A stretch of 64,000 nt of DNA from an uncultured Bacteroides sp. (GCF_963678425.1 NZ_OY782855.1:372001-436000), one strand, 5' to 3'. Positions 9,438-18,660 are shown, counted from the stretch's first letter. A program made the numbers and translations. Notes: generated from the letters alone by a model not told the origin.

Positions 9438-10166
9438 ATGGGAAGAGCGTTCGAATACAGAAAAGCCACCAAAATGAAGAGATGGGGGAACATGGCTCGT
9501 ACATTTACGAGAATTGGCAAACAAATCGCTATTGCAGTAAAAGCTGGCGGTCCTGATGCTGAAAATAACCCACATTTACGTTCGGTAATTAACAACGCAA
9601 AGGCAGCCAATATGCCGAAAGACAATGTTGACAGAGCCATTAAGAGAGCTATCTCCAAAGATACCGAAGACTACAAGGAAATGGTATACGAGGGATATGG
9701 ACCATTTGGTATTGCAGTTTTAGTTGAAACAGCAACAGACAACACTACACGTACAGTAGCTAATGTTCGTAGCATATTCAATAAGAATGGTGGATCTTTA
9801 GGTACGTCAGGTAGCTTGGATTTCATGTTTACCCGTAAGTCAATGTTTACAGTTGCTCCTAAAGAAGGCGTTTCTATAGAAGACCTGGAACTTGAGTTAA
9901 TTGATTATGGGGTAGACGAACTTGATGCCGATGAAGAAGGCATTACATTATACGGAGAATTTCAGTCATTCAATGCTATTCAGAAGTATCTTGAAGAGAA
10001 TGGTTTTGAAATTGTCAGCTCAGAGTTTACACGTATTCCAACAGATTTGAAAGACGTTACAGACGAGCAACGTGCTGCCATTGATAAACTTATTGAGAAA
10101 ATGGAAGATGATGAAGATGTGCAGAGTGTTTATACAAACATGAAGCCATCAGAATCTGAAGAATAG
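9438..10166 (+). CDS. YebC/PmpR (TACO1-like) family protein
   Basis: The 242-residue protein is full length for the YebC family. The N-terminus (MGRAFEYRKATKMKRWGNMAR) and the block AAKAANMPKDNVDRAIKRA-like at about residues 54-72 are diagnostic. Members have been described as DNA-binding regulators and, more recently, as factors that help ribosomes through difficult sequences such as proline runs; which applies here cannot be told. It lies 31 bp after pheT. The last 25 bases before its TAG stop occur again at 13484-13508, immediately before the TSCPD gene, which suggests that the two genes were once adjacent with overlapping stop and start codons (TAATG). Confidence 0.95.
   Translation: MGRAFEYRKATKMKRWGNMARTFTRIGKQIAIAVKAGGPDAENNPHLRSVINNAKAANMPKDNVDRAIKRAISKDTEDYKEMVYEGYGPFGIAVLVETATDNTTRTVANVRSIFNKNGGSLGTSGSLDFMFTRKSMFTVAPKEGVSIEDLELELIDYGVDELDADEEGITLYGEFQSFNAIQKYLEENGFEIVSSEFTRIPTDLKDVTDEQRAAIDKLIEKMEDDEDVQSVYTNMKPSESEE
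10141..10165. repeat. 25-bp direct repeat, left copy (3' end of yebC)
   Basis: This stretch, beginning TGAAGCCATC and ending TGAAGAATA, is repeated exactly at 13484-13508. It encodes the last residues of the YebC-family protein. The two copies bracket a segment of about 3.3 kb carrying the BspA-like gene. Confidence 0.9.
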
Positions 10167-10183
10167 CGTTGTCTATCTGTTAA

Positions 10184-10241
10184 TTATAAACTTGGAATGC
10201 AGCAAATGAATTGTTTTATTTGCTGCATTCCAAGTTTATAA
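10184..10241. terminator. Strong hairpin between convergent yebC and BspA-like genes
   Basis: A perfect 24-bp stem (10184-10207 with 10218-10241) has a 10-nt loop. It lies 17 bp after the yebC stop and 4 bp before the end of the convergent BspA-like gene, so it probably stops transcription from both sides. It sits within the segment bracketed by the 25-bp repeats. Confidence 0.7.
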
Positions 10242-10245
10242 GCTT

Positions 10246-12996
10246 CTATAAAGCTATCTTGAAAGTTTTACCTGTTGTTTTAACAAGATAAATCTTATTG
10301 ATTGGAATATTTATTCTAATCTCATCATCTATAGCTTTGATCCTTTGTAGTAACGATCCAGATTCTGTATAGACAGAAATTATCTCTCCAAATTTTGCAC
10401 CAGTTACTACTATTGCATCTTGTTCTCTATATATCTTTATATTACTTGCTTTAGTTTGGATTATAGAAGTTGATTCTTCTTCAATAATATTTATGAAGTC
10501 TTTCCAGAAATTTGCGTTCTCATAGGCTGCAATAGTTCCAATTGGTACATAAAGTATGCACGTTGTCGTGTTTATGTCAAATGAATAAGAATCTACTTTT
10601 GAAGGTGTTAGGCTTTTACAGTGCATTTCTTTTAATCCAGTGCAATCACCAAAAGCATTACTTTCAATTGAAGACACAGAATTACCTAATGTGATTGAAG
10701 TTAATCTTGTGCAGCCCGCAAACATACCACTGCTGATAATGCTCACATTGTTTAGAATTGTAACAGATGATAATCCCGTGCAACTAGAAAAAGCATCTTC
10801 ATTTATTGAAGAAACACTGTTCGGGATAATGATTGAAGCTAAACTTGAATATGCGAAGGCTGATCTTTCAATAGAAACTATGCTGTTAGGAATAATTATT
10901 GAGGTTAATTTTGTACAATGATAAAAAGCAAACTGGTTAATAGAAGTGACACTATTAGGAATGGTCACAGATTCTAATCTTGTGCAATTAGAGAAACAAC
11001 TACCTTCAATAGAATCCACACTGTTTGGAATAATGATTGATGTTAAACCTGAATTCCTGAAAGCTGAATTTCCAATAAAATCGACACTGTTCGGAATTGT
11101 AACCGTCGTTAATCCTGTGCAACCATAAAAAGCTTTATCTTCAATCCTGGTAATACTGTTTGGAATTGTTACAGAGCTTATTCCTTTACAATCAGCAAAA
11201 GCACTCACGCCAATAGAAGTGACGTTGTTGGGAATGGAATAGGTGCTAGACTTTGCATTTGGGTATGCCACTATCTGGGCTTTATCTTTACTAAATAAAA
11301 CACCTTCTAAATCCGTATAATTTGGATTTTCTTTTGATGCCAGGATTTCTTTTAATCCAGAGCAACCTGAAAAAGCAAATGCCCCAATAGAAGAAATTTT
11401 GTCTGGTATTGTTATTGATGTTAATCCTGTACACTCTTGAAAAGCATATTCTTTAATAGATGTAATACTTTTCGGTAGAATTATTGAGGTTAGATTGCTT
11501 AATTTATAAAACATAAACATAGGAATTACATTATCTTCATTACTGTAGCATAAGTCATAATGCGCAGAAAAGTTTCCACCTTTCACAATGTTTGCATCTG
11601 ACAGATCAAGTTTTGAAAGTTCACCAAATGTGCCGTTTTCATATCCAGCCATTGCCCGAATACAGCTAATATCACTTCCGTTTAAATTCCCTGTCAAGGT
11701 CAAGTCAGTAATCATATATTTTTTAGATTCAGCAATAAGATAAGGCAAAGTACCTGCAGTAGTTACATTTATGGTTGTTGGCGGAATTTTTCCAGTAATA
11801 GGAGTTGTAGCCTCATCGATAATATTCATAAAATCTCCCCAGCCAAAAGCAATCCAATAGGCTGAGTATGAACTGTTAGGTACATATAGTTTGCATGTTG
11901 TCATATTTACACCATTGAATGTAACATCCACTGTTTTAGGAGGTAATCTGTTATTACTATAAATCTTAGTTAATCCTTTACAGTCCCCAAAAGTATTCCA
12001 GCCAATAGAAACAACATTTTCTGGAATTGTAACTGTTGTTAAGCTTTTACAATCCCTAAAAGCTTCATTACCAATGGAGGTAACACTCTTTGGAATAATG
12101 TAAGTTGTTGATTTAGCATTTGGATATGCTACTAATTGGGTGTAGTCTTTATTAAATAGAACACCTTCAATGTCTGAATAAATGAGATTTTCTTTTGAAA
12201 CAACAATTTCTTTTAAACTTGAGCAAGAGATAAATGCAGCACCACTAATAGATGTAACGCTGCTTGATATCGTAACTGAAGTTATTCCTTTACAGTAGCC
12301 AAAAGCAGCATTACCAATAAATGTTACGCCTTTTGGAATAGTAATTGAATTTAATTTTGTACAGTTCCAAAAAGCACCACTACCAATAAAAGTAACACTA
12401 TTTGGAATAGTTACAGATGTTAATTCAGAGCAACCAGAAAAAGCATATTCATCAATAGATGTCACATTGTTTGAAATAGTAATCGAATTTAGTCCTAAGC
12501 ATTCCGAAAAAGCTGATTTTCCTATAGACTTAACATTTTTTGGAATAGTAATAGATACTAATCCAGAGCAACCTTTAAAAGCACATTCATCAATAGATGT
12601 TACACTATTGGGAAGAATTATTGAGGTTAAGTTAGTTAAAAACGTAAACATGTAATGCGATATAGCATTATCGATAGTCTGATAAGTATTATAACCACTA
12701 CCTTTCACTATGTTTGCATCTGCCATATTAAGTTTGGTTAGTTTTCCTTCTGTTATGTCTCCAGAACCACTGCTCCCGGCCATCTCTTGAATATAACTAA
12801 TATCAGCTCCATTTAGATTTCCGGATAGAGTCAGATCATTAATCGAGTATTTATCTGTGGGAGAAATTAGGGTAGCTAAAGTTCCGGCTTTCTCTACGTG
12901 AATAGTGTCAGCAGTAGCATCTTGAGCTTGTAAGTTAAAACTGAATAATAAGCACATTATTGCCAGTAATGGCTTAAGGATTGGATGTTGTCTCAT
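10246..12996 (-). CDS. BspA-like leucine-rich-repeat surface protein (two modules)
   Basis: The 916-residue exported protein has a signal peptide at about residues 1-24 ending in AQA. It consists of two similar modules, about 30-395 and 402-835. Each opens with a short domain (GTL..LI..., then LTLSGNLNGADIS or LTLTGNLNGSDIS) and continues with LRR_5/BspA-type repeats of about 23 residues (LTSVTIPNSVTSIGxxAFxxC). Residues about 840-916 form a beta-rich tail ending GKTFKIAL that resembles a type IX-like C-terminal sorting or anchoring domain. BspA-like proteins commonly bind host matrix or other bacteria; the ligand here is unknown. The gene lies within a segment flanked by 25-bp direct repeats and looks like an insertion. 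Two shorter paralogues lie at 40986 and 41917. Confidence 0.88.
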   Translation of the reverse strand: MRQHPILKPLLAIMCLLFSFNLQAQDATADTIHVEKAGTLATLISPTDKYSINDLTLSGNLNGADISYIQEMAGSSGSGDITEGKLTKLNMADANIVKGSGYNTYQTIDNAISHYMFTFLTNLTSIILPNSVTSIDECAFKGCSGLVSITIPKNVKSIGKSAFSECLGLNSITISNNVTSIDEYAFSGCSELTSVTIPNSVTFIGSGAFWNCTKLNSITIPKGVTFIGNAAFGYCKGITSVTISSSVTSISGAAFISCSSLKEIVVSKENLIYSDIEGVLFNKDYTQLVAYPNAKSTTYIIPKSVTSIGNEAFRDCKSLTTVTIPENVVSIGWNTFGDCKGLTKIYSNNRLPPKTVDVTFNGVNMTTCKLYVPNSSYSAYWIAFGWGDFMNIIDEATTPITGKIPPTTINVTTAGTLPYLIAESKKYMITDLTLTGNLNGSDISCIRAMAGYENGTFGELSKLDLSDANIVKGGNFSAHYDLCYSNEDNVIPMFMFYKLSNLTSIILPKSITSIKEYAFQECTGLTSITIPDKISSIGAFAFSGCSGLKEILASKENPNYTDLEGVLFSKDKAQIVAYPNAKSSTYSIPNNVTSIGVSAFADCKGISSVTIPNSITRIEDKAFYGCTGLTTVTIPNSVDFIGNSAFRNSGLTSIIIPNSVDSIEGSCFSNCTRLESVTIPNSVTSINQFAFYHCTKLTSIIIPNSIVSIERSAFAYSSLASIIIPNSVSSINEDAFSSCTGLSSVTILNNVSIISSGMFAGCTRLTSITLGNSVSSIESNAFGDCTGLKEMHCKSLTPSKVDSYSFDINTTTCILYVPIGTIAAYENANFWKDFINIIEEESTSIIQTKASNIKIYREQDAIVVTGAKFGEIISVYTESGSLLQRIKAIDDEIRINIPINKIYLVKTTGKTFKIAL

Positions 12997-13403
12997 AATA
13001 TAGAATAATTTAAGGTTGATTTTTAAATAAGATATGCTTTGTATTAACTAATCTGTTATTGCTGTTTTTAATTTCTTACAAATTTATAAAAATATTTTTC
13101 ATTCAAAGAATATAAGGAGTTTTTATTTGTTTATTAATTTGTTCTTTCTTATAAGAGGTTAGTTTCATCATTTTCACTATCTACGAAAGCATCTAATTTG
13201 ACTTCTGAAAATGTTTTTGAAGATTTACTATAGGTTTTTTATCTTTCTTCCTAATATCATATTTATCTGTTATTATTTTCCAAATATTAACTCATTTGGC
13301 ACATAATAGTCAAAACATTCAGTGCAAGGCTTTAAGTCTAAATATTGTCTTTTGTAGTCTTGCGAATCAGTACTATGTCTTCATAATAAAGCAGCCTTTT
13401 ATA

Positions 13404-13433
13404 TTGTTTTGTATGCATTTATATTTATCTTTG
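13404..13433 (+). promoter_or_regulatory. Promoter for the TSCPD gene
   Basis: The -7 element TATCTTTG is at 13426-13433, with a TTG -33 core at 13404-13406 and a 19-bp spacer. It would drive the TSCPD gene, which was apparently separated from its former upstream partner yebC. Confidence 0.55.
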
Positions 13434-13483
13434 CAACAAAGACAAGAAAAAAGATAGGCTAAACGTTAATATTCTAGGCTTGT

Positions 13484-13508
13484 TGAAGCCATCAGAATCT
13501 GAAGAATA
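13484..13508. repeat. 25-bp direct repeat, right copy (abuts TSCPD start codon)
   Basis: This is an exact copy of 10141-10165. It runs straight into the ATG at 13509. Read as yebC it would give ...GAA GAA TAA overlapping the ATG as TAATG, which is the arrangement expected of a translationally coupled yebC-TSCPD pair. Confidence 0.9.
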
Positions 13509-13757
13509 ATGAAATCAGTATATAAAACATCAGGGACTTGTAGTACTTATATTGTTGTGGATGTGGAAGATGGCATTCTTAAGGATGTTAGTTTTCAAGG
13601 TGGATGTAATGGAAATCTGAAAGGCATCTGCGAGTTGATAAAGGGGATGCCTGTGGATGAAGTTATTTCTAAACTGGAAGGAATCTCTTGCGGTGGGCGA
13701 CCCACTTCTTGTCCTGATCAGCTGTGCCAGGCTTTGCGACAAGTAAAAACTACCTGA
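13509..13757 (+). CDS. TSCPD domain protein (TIGR03905 type)
   Basis: The 82-residue protein consists of a single TSCPD domain. The signature TSCPDQL is at about residues 68-74, preceded by QGGCNGNLKGI and ISCGGRP, so the four conserved cysteines suggest metal or redox chemistry. The domain also occurs at the C-terminus of some ribonucleotide reductases, but free-standing members have no assigned role. The start is the ATG directly after the right copy of the 25-bp repeat. A strong hairpin terminator follows 28 bp after the stop, so the gene is now a single-gene unit. Confidence 0.85.
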   Translation: MKSVYKTSGTCSTYIVVDVEDGILKDVSFQGGCNGNLKGICELIKGMPVDEVISKLEGISCGGRPTSCPDQLCQALRQVKTT

Positions 13758-13784
13758 TTAATTTCTGAATTGATTCGTGTGATT

Positions 13785-13827
13785 AAAATATAAAAGGCTG
13801 TCTATTATAGGCAGCCTTTTATATTTT
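13785..13827 (+). terminator. Intrinsic terminator after the TSCPD gene
   Basis: A 16-bp stem (13785-13800 with 13812-13827) has a short loop and a U-rich right arm (CAGCCTTTTATATTTT). Confidence 0.8.
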
Positions 13828-13985
13828 ATATATAACTATAGACGACTTTCGCTTTTTCTGATTTATAGCCCATAATTCCTTTTGATATTTATATATAACT
13901 ATGGATTGGGTATCTTTAGTGTATTTTGCTGGTAAGGAGATAAACTCAATTCCCTATACTATTGCAAGTGAGTCCTCAACTTACT

Positions 13986-14378
13986 CTACTTATAAAGCCT
14001 GGGGGCGATAGCAATCCGAAAAAGTTCTTTTTTGCTTTTATCAGAGAAATAAACGTATTCAATGGTGGTATTAAAATCCTTGTATTCTTTCAGATCAATG
14101 GAATTTCTTACTGCGGCAATCATTGAACTTTCCATGTACTGCCTGTTCTTCTGAATGGAATCGGGGCTGTCTATTGCTCCGTATAAGGTATAATAGTTAC
14201 TGTTGGTATTTGTCTTTGAATCATATTTCATACTATCGACTCTGATTCCTGATCCAAGTATTACAGGACATTTGGCGGTATATTCTTTGGCCAGTCTTTC
14301 AAAGGATTTTTTCCTGGATTCCTGACATGAACTGAAAATAAGCAATATTCCTGCTGTAAATAATACGATCTTCTTCAT
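13986..14378 (-). CDS. Small lipoprotein of unknown function
   Basis: The 130-residue protein has a lipoprotein signal peptide: a charged MKK start, a hydrophobic stretch and a lipobox-like LIFSSC with the cysteine at residue 18. The rest is lysine-rich and has no domain I recognise. The region about 50-125 (SNYYTLYGAI, TTIEYVYFSDKSKKELFRI) suggests a small alpha/beta fold. It is transcribed alone and ends about 160 bp from the TSCPD terminator. It is probably anchored in the inner or outer membrane. Confidence 0.7.
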   Translation of the reverse strand: MKKIVLFTAGILLIFSSCQESRKKSFERLAKEYTAKCPVILGSGIRVDSMKYDSKTNTNSNYYTLYGAIDSPDSIQKNRQYMESSMIAAVRNSIDLKEYKDFNTTIEYVYFSDKSKKELFRIAIAPRLYK

Positions 14379-14453
14379 CTTTTCCTTATTTTTGTTCTAC
14401 GAAGATAGCCGATAATAATGAACATAACAAGAACGCGGCATGTTTTTTATAAT

Positions 14454-14461
14454 TATCTTTG
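14454..14461 (+). promoter_or_regulatory. -7 element upstream of the NRAMP gene
   Basis: TATCTTTG matches TAnnTTTG, 24 bp upstream of the transporter ATG. The -33 region is T-rich (around 14441-14448) but lacks a clean TTTG. Confidence 0.45.
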
Positions 14462-14485
14462 TACAAACATATTAAGTAAGATGCG

Positions 14486-15754
14486 ATGATTAATTTCTTT
14501 GAAGACTTAAAACGAAAAGACCATAAGCGTTATTTAGGGGGATTAGATGTTCTTAAATATATTGGTCCGGGATTGTTGGTTACCGTGGGATTTATTGATC
14601 CGGGAAACTGGGCTTCGAATTTTGCTGCCGGTTCGGAATTTGGATATACTTTGCTTTGGGTCGTTACCCTTTCAACCATCATGCTGATTGTTCTTCAGCA
14701 TAATGTGGCTCACCTTGGCATTGTAACCGGGTTGTGCCTTTCGGAAGCAGCAACAAAATATACCCCCAGATGGGTATCACGTCCCATTCTTGGAACAGCC
14801 GTTCTGGCTTCTGTGTCTACTTCTTTAGCAGAAATACTGGGTGGAGCCATTGCACTTCAAATGCTGTTCAATATTCCTATAATATGGGGGGCAGTACTGG
14901 TTACTGCTTTTGTATTTATTATGCTGCTGACTAATTCATACAAGAAGATAGAGCGTTCCATTATCGCATTTGTCTCGGTGATTGGCCTTTCCTTTATTTA
15001 TGAGCTTTTATTGGTCAATATTGACTGGCCTTTAGCTGCAAAGGGATGGGTAACTCCAAGCTTTCCTCAGGGAAGTATGTTGATTATAATGAGTGTGCTG
15101 GGAGCGGTGGTAATGCCTCATAACCTTTACCTTCATTCAGAGGTGATCCAGAGTCACGAGTACAATAAACAAGATGATACATCTATCAGAAAAGTCCTTA
15201 AATATGAGTTGTATGATACTCTCTTTTCTATGGTTGCAGGATGGGCCATAAACAGTGCAATGATACTTCTGGCAGCAGCTACCTTTTTTAAATCCGGCGT
15301 TCAGGTAACGGAACTTCAGCAGGCAAATGCATTACTGCAACCTCTTCTGGGAAATAATGCGGTGGTTGTTTTTGCAATGGCGTTACTTATGGCAGGTGTT
15401 TCATCAACTATCACAAGCGGTATGGCTGCCGGTTCTATTTTTGCAGGTATTTTTGGAGAGTCTTATCATATTAAAGACAGTCACTCACGCCTGGGGGTAA
15501 TTATTTCTTTGGGACTGGCCTTACTATTGATCTGTTTTATCAGTAATCCTTTTAAGGGACTGCTTATTTCACAAATGGTACTAAGCATTCAGCTGCCTTT
15601 TACTGTCTTTTTGCAGGTAAGCCTTACATCATCCCGAAAGGTAATGGGTAAATATGCAAACGGCAAATGGAACACGTTTGTGCTTTATACTATTGCTGCA
15701 ATAGTCTCTGTTTTAAATATTATGCTATTAGTTTCTGCAATAATAAACGAATAA
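14486..15754 (+). CDS. NRAMP-family divalent metal transporter (Mn2+/Fe2+)
   Basis: The 422-residue inner-membrane protein has about eleven hydrophobic helices. The two metal-binding motifs of the family are present: DPGNW in the first helix (about residues 38-42) and MPHNLYLHS in the sixth (about 210-218). These ligands are typical of Mn2+/Fe2+ import with proton symport. The length fits bacterial MntH. It is a single gene with its own TATCTTTG promoter, followed by the 72-bp palindromic repeat element. I do not see an MntR or Fur box that I would defend. Confidence 0.92.
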   Translation: MINFFEDLKRKDHKRYLGGLDVLKYIGPGLLVTVGFIDPGNWASNFAAGSEFGYTLLWVVTLSTIMLIVLQHNVAHLGIVTGLCLSEAATKYTPRWVSRPILGTAVLASVSTSLAEILGGAIALQMLFNIPIIWGAVLVTAFVFIMLLTNSYKKIERSIIAFVSVIGLSFIYELLLVNIDWPLAAKGWVTPSFPQGSMLIIMSVLGAVVMPHNLYLHSEVIQSHEYNKQDDTSIRKVLKYELYDTLFSMVAGWAINSAMILLAAATFFKSGVQVTELQQANALLQPLLGNNAVVVFAMALLMAGVSSTITSGMAAGSIFAGIFGESYHIKDSHSRLGVIISLGLALLLICFISNPFKGLLISQMVLSIQLPFTVFLQVSLTSSRKVMGKYANGKWNTFVLYTIAAIVSVLNIMLLVSAIINE

Positions 15755-15766
15755 TAAAATGTTTTC

Positions 15767-15838
15767 TGTACAAAAGAATGTAATCTTCTGTACAGAACAA
15801 TTAATTCTTTTGTACAGAAGATTGCATTCTTTTGTACA
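15767..15838. repeat. 72-bp TGTACA palindromic element, copy 1
   Basis: Two 28-bp arms (15767-15794 and 15811-15838) are complementary with one mismatch around a 16-nt loop. Each arm starts and ends with TGTACA, so the element contains four TGTACA hexamers. A second element of the same length and layout is at 32550-32621. It lies 12 bp after the NRAMP stop and may also act as a terminator. Confidence 0.85.
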
Positions 15839-15874
15839 AGGAAAAAATAAAACATAACGAAGAATTTTAAAAAT

Positions 15875-16336
15875 ATGATGGAAGAAAGAGTAAATAGAGC
15901 TGTAGAACTCTTTAAAAGCGGTTATAATTGTTCTCAGTCAGTAGTAGCAGCTTTTGCCGATTTGTATGGATTTACGGAAGAGCAAGCCCTGAAAATGGCT
16001 GCTTCTTTTGGAGGAGGAATAGGACGAATGAGGGAAACCTGTGGGGCTGCCTGTGGCATGTTTCTATTGGCTGGACTAGAAACAGGAACCACTGACCCGA
16101 AAGACAAAGAAGAAAAAGCAGCTAATTATCAGTTGGTACAGGATTTAGCGGCAATCTTCAGGGAAAGAAATGGTTCATTGAATTGTGGAGAATTATTAGG
16201 ACTGAAGAAATGCAATCCGGTAGAAGCCACTCCTGAGGAACGGACTCCTCAATATTATGCCAAACGTCCGTGTGTTAAAATAGTGGAAGAGACGGCAAGA
16301 ATCTGGGCAGAATATCTTGAAAATCAAAAAAAATAA
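15875..16336 (+). CDS. C_GCAxxG_C_C family protein
   Basis: The 153-residue protein carries the family signature: YNCSQSV near residue 20, CGAACGMFL at about 58-66, NCGEL at about 108 and a final PCVKIVE cysteine near 135. The spaced cysteines suggest binding of a metal or an Fe-S cluster and a redox role, but no function has been established for the family. A second ATG follows directly after the first (MM). It lies 36 bp after the palindromic repeat element and is read alone. Confidence 0.9.
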   Translation: MMEERVNRAVELFKSGYNCSQSVVAAFADLYGFTEEQALKMAASFGGGIGRMRETCGAACGMFLLAGLETGTTDPKDKEEKAANYQLVQDLAAIFRERNGSLNCGELLGLKKCNPVEATPEERTPQYYAKRPCVKIVEETARIWAEYLENQKK

Positions 16337-16487
16337 AGAAAACGAAACAAAAGCATTGCATTTTGATTAAATATTTTCCATAAAAAGTGCTATTTAATAT
16401 AAAAAAGTATATATTTGTATCCAAATAAATCCAAAAAAAAGTGGATTCGTTTAAGATTTTCAGATGTTTAACTAAAAGTATTTTAAA

Positions 16488-16688
16488 ATGTTAAGAGAAA
16501 AAGCAGGAACAGTAGCTGGTTTGATTTGGACTGCATTGAACGGCACTGAAGGTTTAACGGTGAAACAAATTAAGAAGGCAACAAAGTTGGTAGACAAAGA
16601 TCTTTATTTAGGCTTTGGATGGCTGCTAAGAGAAGATAAAGTTTCTATTAAAGAAATTGAAAATGATCTTTTCATAGCGTTGAAGTAA
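16488..16688 (+). CDS. Small winged helix-turn-helix protein
   Basis: The 66-residue protein is one winged helix domain: helix 1 AGTVAGLIWTALNG, helix 2 TVKQIKKATKL, recognition helix KDLYLGFGWLLRE and a wing KVSIKEIENDLFIAL. Short stand-alone members of this family are common in Bacteroidetes and are thought to bind nucleic acid; the target is unknown. The gene is monocistronic, with an AT-rich upstream region and a strong terminator 22 bp after the stop. Confidence 0.85.
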   Translation: MLREKAGTVAGLIWTALNGTEGLTVKQIKKATKLVDKDLYLGFGWLLREDKVSIKEIENDLFIALK

Positions 16689-16710
16689 GAGAGCGAACAA
16701 CTGAATTATA

Positions 16711-16753
16711 AAAAATGCGCTGGCACATTTTAATATGTTGCCAGCGCATTTTT
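16711..16753 (+). terminator. Intrinsic terminator after the winged-helix gene
   Basis: A 15-bp GC-rich stem (16711-16725 with 16739-16753) has the core TGCGCTGGCA and is followed by a T run. Confidence 0.85.
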
Positions 16754-16772
16754 TTATTTTGTCTTCTTTATG

Positions 16773-16780
16773 TATCTTTG
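16773..16780 (+). promoter_or_regulatory. -7 element upstream of lepA
   Basis: TATCTTTG matches the consensus, with a T-rich -33 region overlapping the end of the previous terminator. The lepA ATG is 28 bp downstream. Confidence 0.5.
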
Positions 16781-16808
16781 CGCATTATTATAACGATAAA
16801 ACAAACTG

Positions 16809-18590
16809 ATGAAGAATATACGTAACTTTTGCATTATTGCACATATTGACCACGGTAAATCCACTTTGGCCGACCGATTACTTGAATTTACCAAAACGAT
16901 TCAGGTAACAGGCGGACAGATGCTTGATGATATGGATCTGGAGAAGGAGAGAGGAATCACCATTAAGAGTCATGCCATTCAAATGGAATATGTGTATAAA
17001 GGTGAGAACTATATTCTTAACCTGATTGATACTCCGGGACACGTGGATTTCTCCTATGAAGTTTCCCGTTCTATTGCTGCCTGCGAAGGCGCTTTGCTTA
17101 TTGTTGATGCTTCTCAGGGAGTGCAGGCGCAGACTATATCCAATCTTTATATGGCTATTGATCATAATCTGGAGATTATTCCGGTGATTAATAAATGTGA
17201 TATGGCAAGTGCCATGCCGGAGGAAGTAGAAGATGAAATCGTTGAATTACTAGGAGTGGACAGATCTACCATTATTCGTGCGTCAGGAAAGACTGGCATG
17301 GGGGTGGAAGAAATTCTGGAAGCTATTATAGAACGTGTTCCTTGTCCGGTAGGTGATGAAGAAGCACCGTTGCAAGCGTTGATTTTCGACTCAGTATTTA
17401 ATTCATTCCGTGGAATCATTGCTTACTTTAAGATAACAAACGGTGTAATCCGTACCGGCGATAAGGTGAAATTCTTTAATACCGGCAAAGAATATGCGGC
17501 AGATGAAATTGGTGTGCTGAAGATGAGTCTGATTCCACGCAATGAACTTCGTACGGGAGATGTGGGATATATTATTTCAGGTATCAAAACGTCAAAAGAA
17601 GTAAAGGTGGGGGATACAATTACCCACATTGCCCGTCCTTGCAGTAAGGCTATCTCGGGTTTCGAGGAGGTTAAACCGATGGTCTTTGCCGGGGTTTATC
17701 CTATTGAAGCGGAAGATTTTGAAGATCTTCGCTCTTCGCTGGAGAAATTACAGCTGAATGATGCTTCTCTTACATTCCAGCCTGAAAGCTCATTGGCACT
17801 GGGTTTTGGATTCCGCTGTGGATTTCTGGGACTGCTTCACATGGAGATTGTACAGGAACGTCTGGATCGTGAGTTCGATATGAATGTAATTACTACAGTT
17901 CCGAATGTGTCTTACCGTATTTACGATAAGCAAGGGGTTATGACTGAGGTGCACAACCCTGGAGGTATGCCCGATCCTACGCTGATTGACCGTATTGAAG
18001 AACCATATATCAAGGCTTCCGTTATTACAAAGACCGATTATATTGGACCTATCATGACTCTTTGCCTTGGCAAACGTGGTGAATTGGTGAAGCAGGAATA
18101 TATTTCCGGTAATCGTATGGAGATTCATTATGATATGCCGTTGGGTGAAATTGTGATTGACTTCTACGATAGACTGAAAAGTATATCAAAAGGTTATGCA
18201 TCGTTCGATTATCATCAGTCCGGCTTTCGCCCTTCAAAATTAGCGAAACTGGATATTCTGTTAAACGGTGAACCGGTAGATGCTCTTTCCACTCTTACAC
18301 ATGTGGACAATGCTTATGATTTAGGCAAACGGATGTGTGAGAAACTTAAAGAGCTGATACCAAGACAGCAGTTCGATATTGCTATTCAGGCTGCTATCGG
18401 AGCAAAGATAATCTCTCGTGAAACCATCAAGGCGGTTCGTAAAGATGTAACCGCCAAGTGTTACGGAGGTGATATTAGTCGTAAGCGGAAGTTACTTGAG
18501 AAACAAAAAAAGGGAAAGAAGCGAATGAAGCAGATTGGTAATGTCGAAGTTCCTCAGAAAGCTTTCCTTGCTGTATTGAAGCTCGATTAA
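16809..18590 (+). CDS. lepA: Elongation factor 4 (LepA)
   Basis: This ribosome-associated GTPase of the EF-G family acts on stalled or mis-translocated ribosomes. It has 593 residues, the normal length. The G1 motif AHIDHGKST is at residues 11-19, DTPGHVDF (G3) near 76-83 and NKCD (G4) near 130. The LepA-specific C-terminal domain is present, with SGFRPSKLAKLDILLNG and a lysine-rich KRKLLEKQKKGKKRMK tail. A TATCTTTG promoter precedes it and a bidirectional terminator separates it from convergent rmuC. Confidence 0.98.
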   Translation: MKNIRNFCIIAHIDHGKSTLADRLLEFTKTIQVTGGQMLDDMDLEKERGITIKSHAIQMEYVYKGENYILNLIDTPGHVDFSYEVSRSIAACEGALLIVDASQGVQAQTISNLYMAIDHNLEIIPVINKCDMASAMPEEVEDEIVELLGVDRSTIIRASGKTGMGVEEILEAIIERVPCPVGDEEAPLQALIFDSVFNSFRGIIAYFKITNGVIRTGDKVKFFNTGKEYAADEIGVLKMSLIPRNELRTGDVGYIISGIKTSKEVKVGDTITHIARPCSKAISGFEEVKPMVFAGVYPIEAEDFEDLRSSLEKLQLNDASLTFQPESSLALGFGFRCGFLGLLHMEIVQERLDREFDMNVITTVPNVSYRIYDKQGVMTEVHNPGGMPDPTLIDRIEEPYIKASVITKTDYIGPIMTLCLGKRGELVKQEYISGNRMEIHYDMPLGEIVIDFYDRLKSISKGYASFDYHQSGFRPSKLAKLDILLNGEPVDALSTLTHVDNAYDLGKRMCEKLKELIPRQQFDIAIQAAIGAKIISRETIKAVRKDVTAKCYGGDISRKRKLLEKQKKGKKRMKQIGNVEVPQKAFLAVLKLD

Positions 18591-18660
18591 AAGATTCCAT
18601 TTCTATATAAGGTAACCTTTAGTGATGGATCATTAAAAAAGCACCTTATGAATAAGCATA

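Larger units (their letters stand above)
12997..13508. other. Non-coding region between BspA-like and TSCPD genes
   Basis: About 510 AT-rich bases follow the start of the BspA-like gene. I see no ORF with coding character. The right end holds a TATCTTTG promoter (13404-13433) and the right copy of the 25-bp duplication (13484-13508). A short AGCAGCCTTTTATATT segment near 13389 resembles the arm of the terminator at 13785-13827. No mobility gene is present. Confidence 0.6.

Noticed and set aside
10184..10241. Large inverted repeat as a transposon end
   Set aside because: The two arms face each other around a 10-nt loop in a convergent gene gap; a terminator explains it better, and no matching end is seen at 13483.
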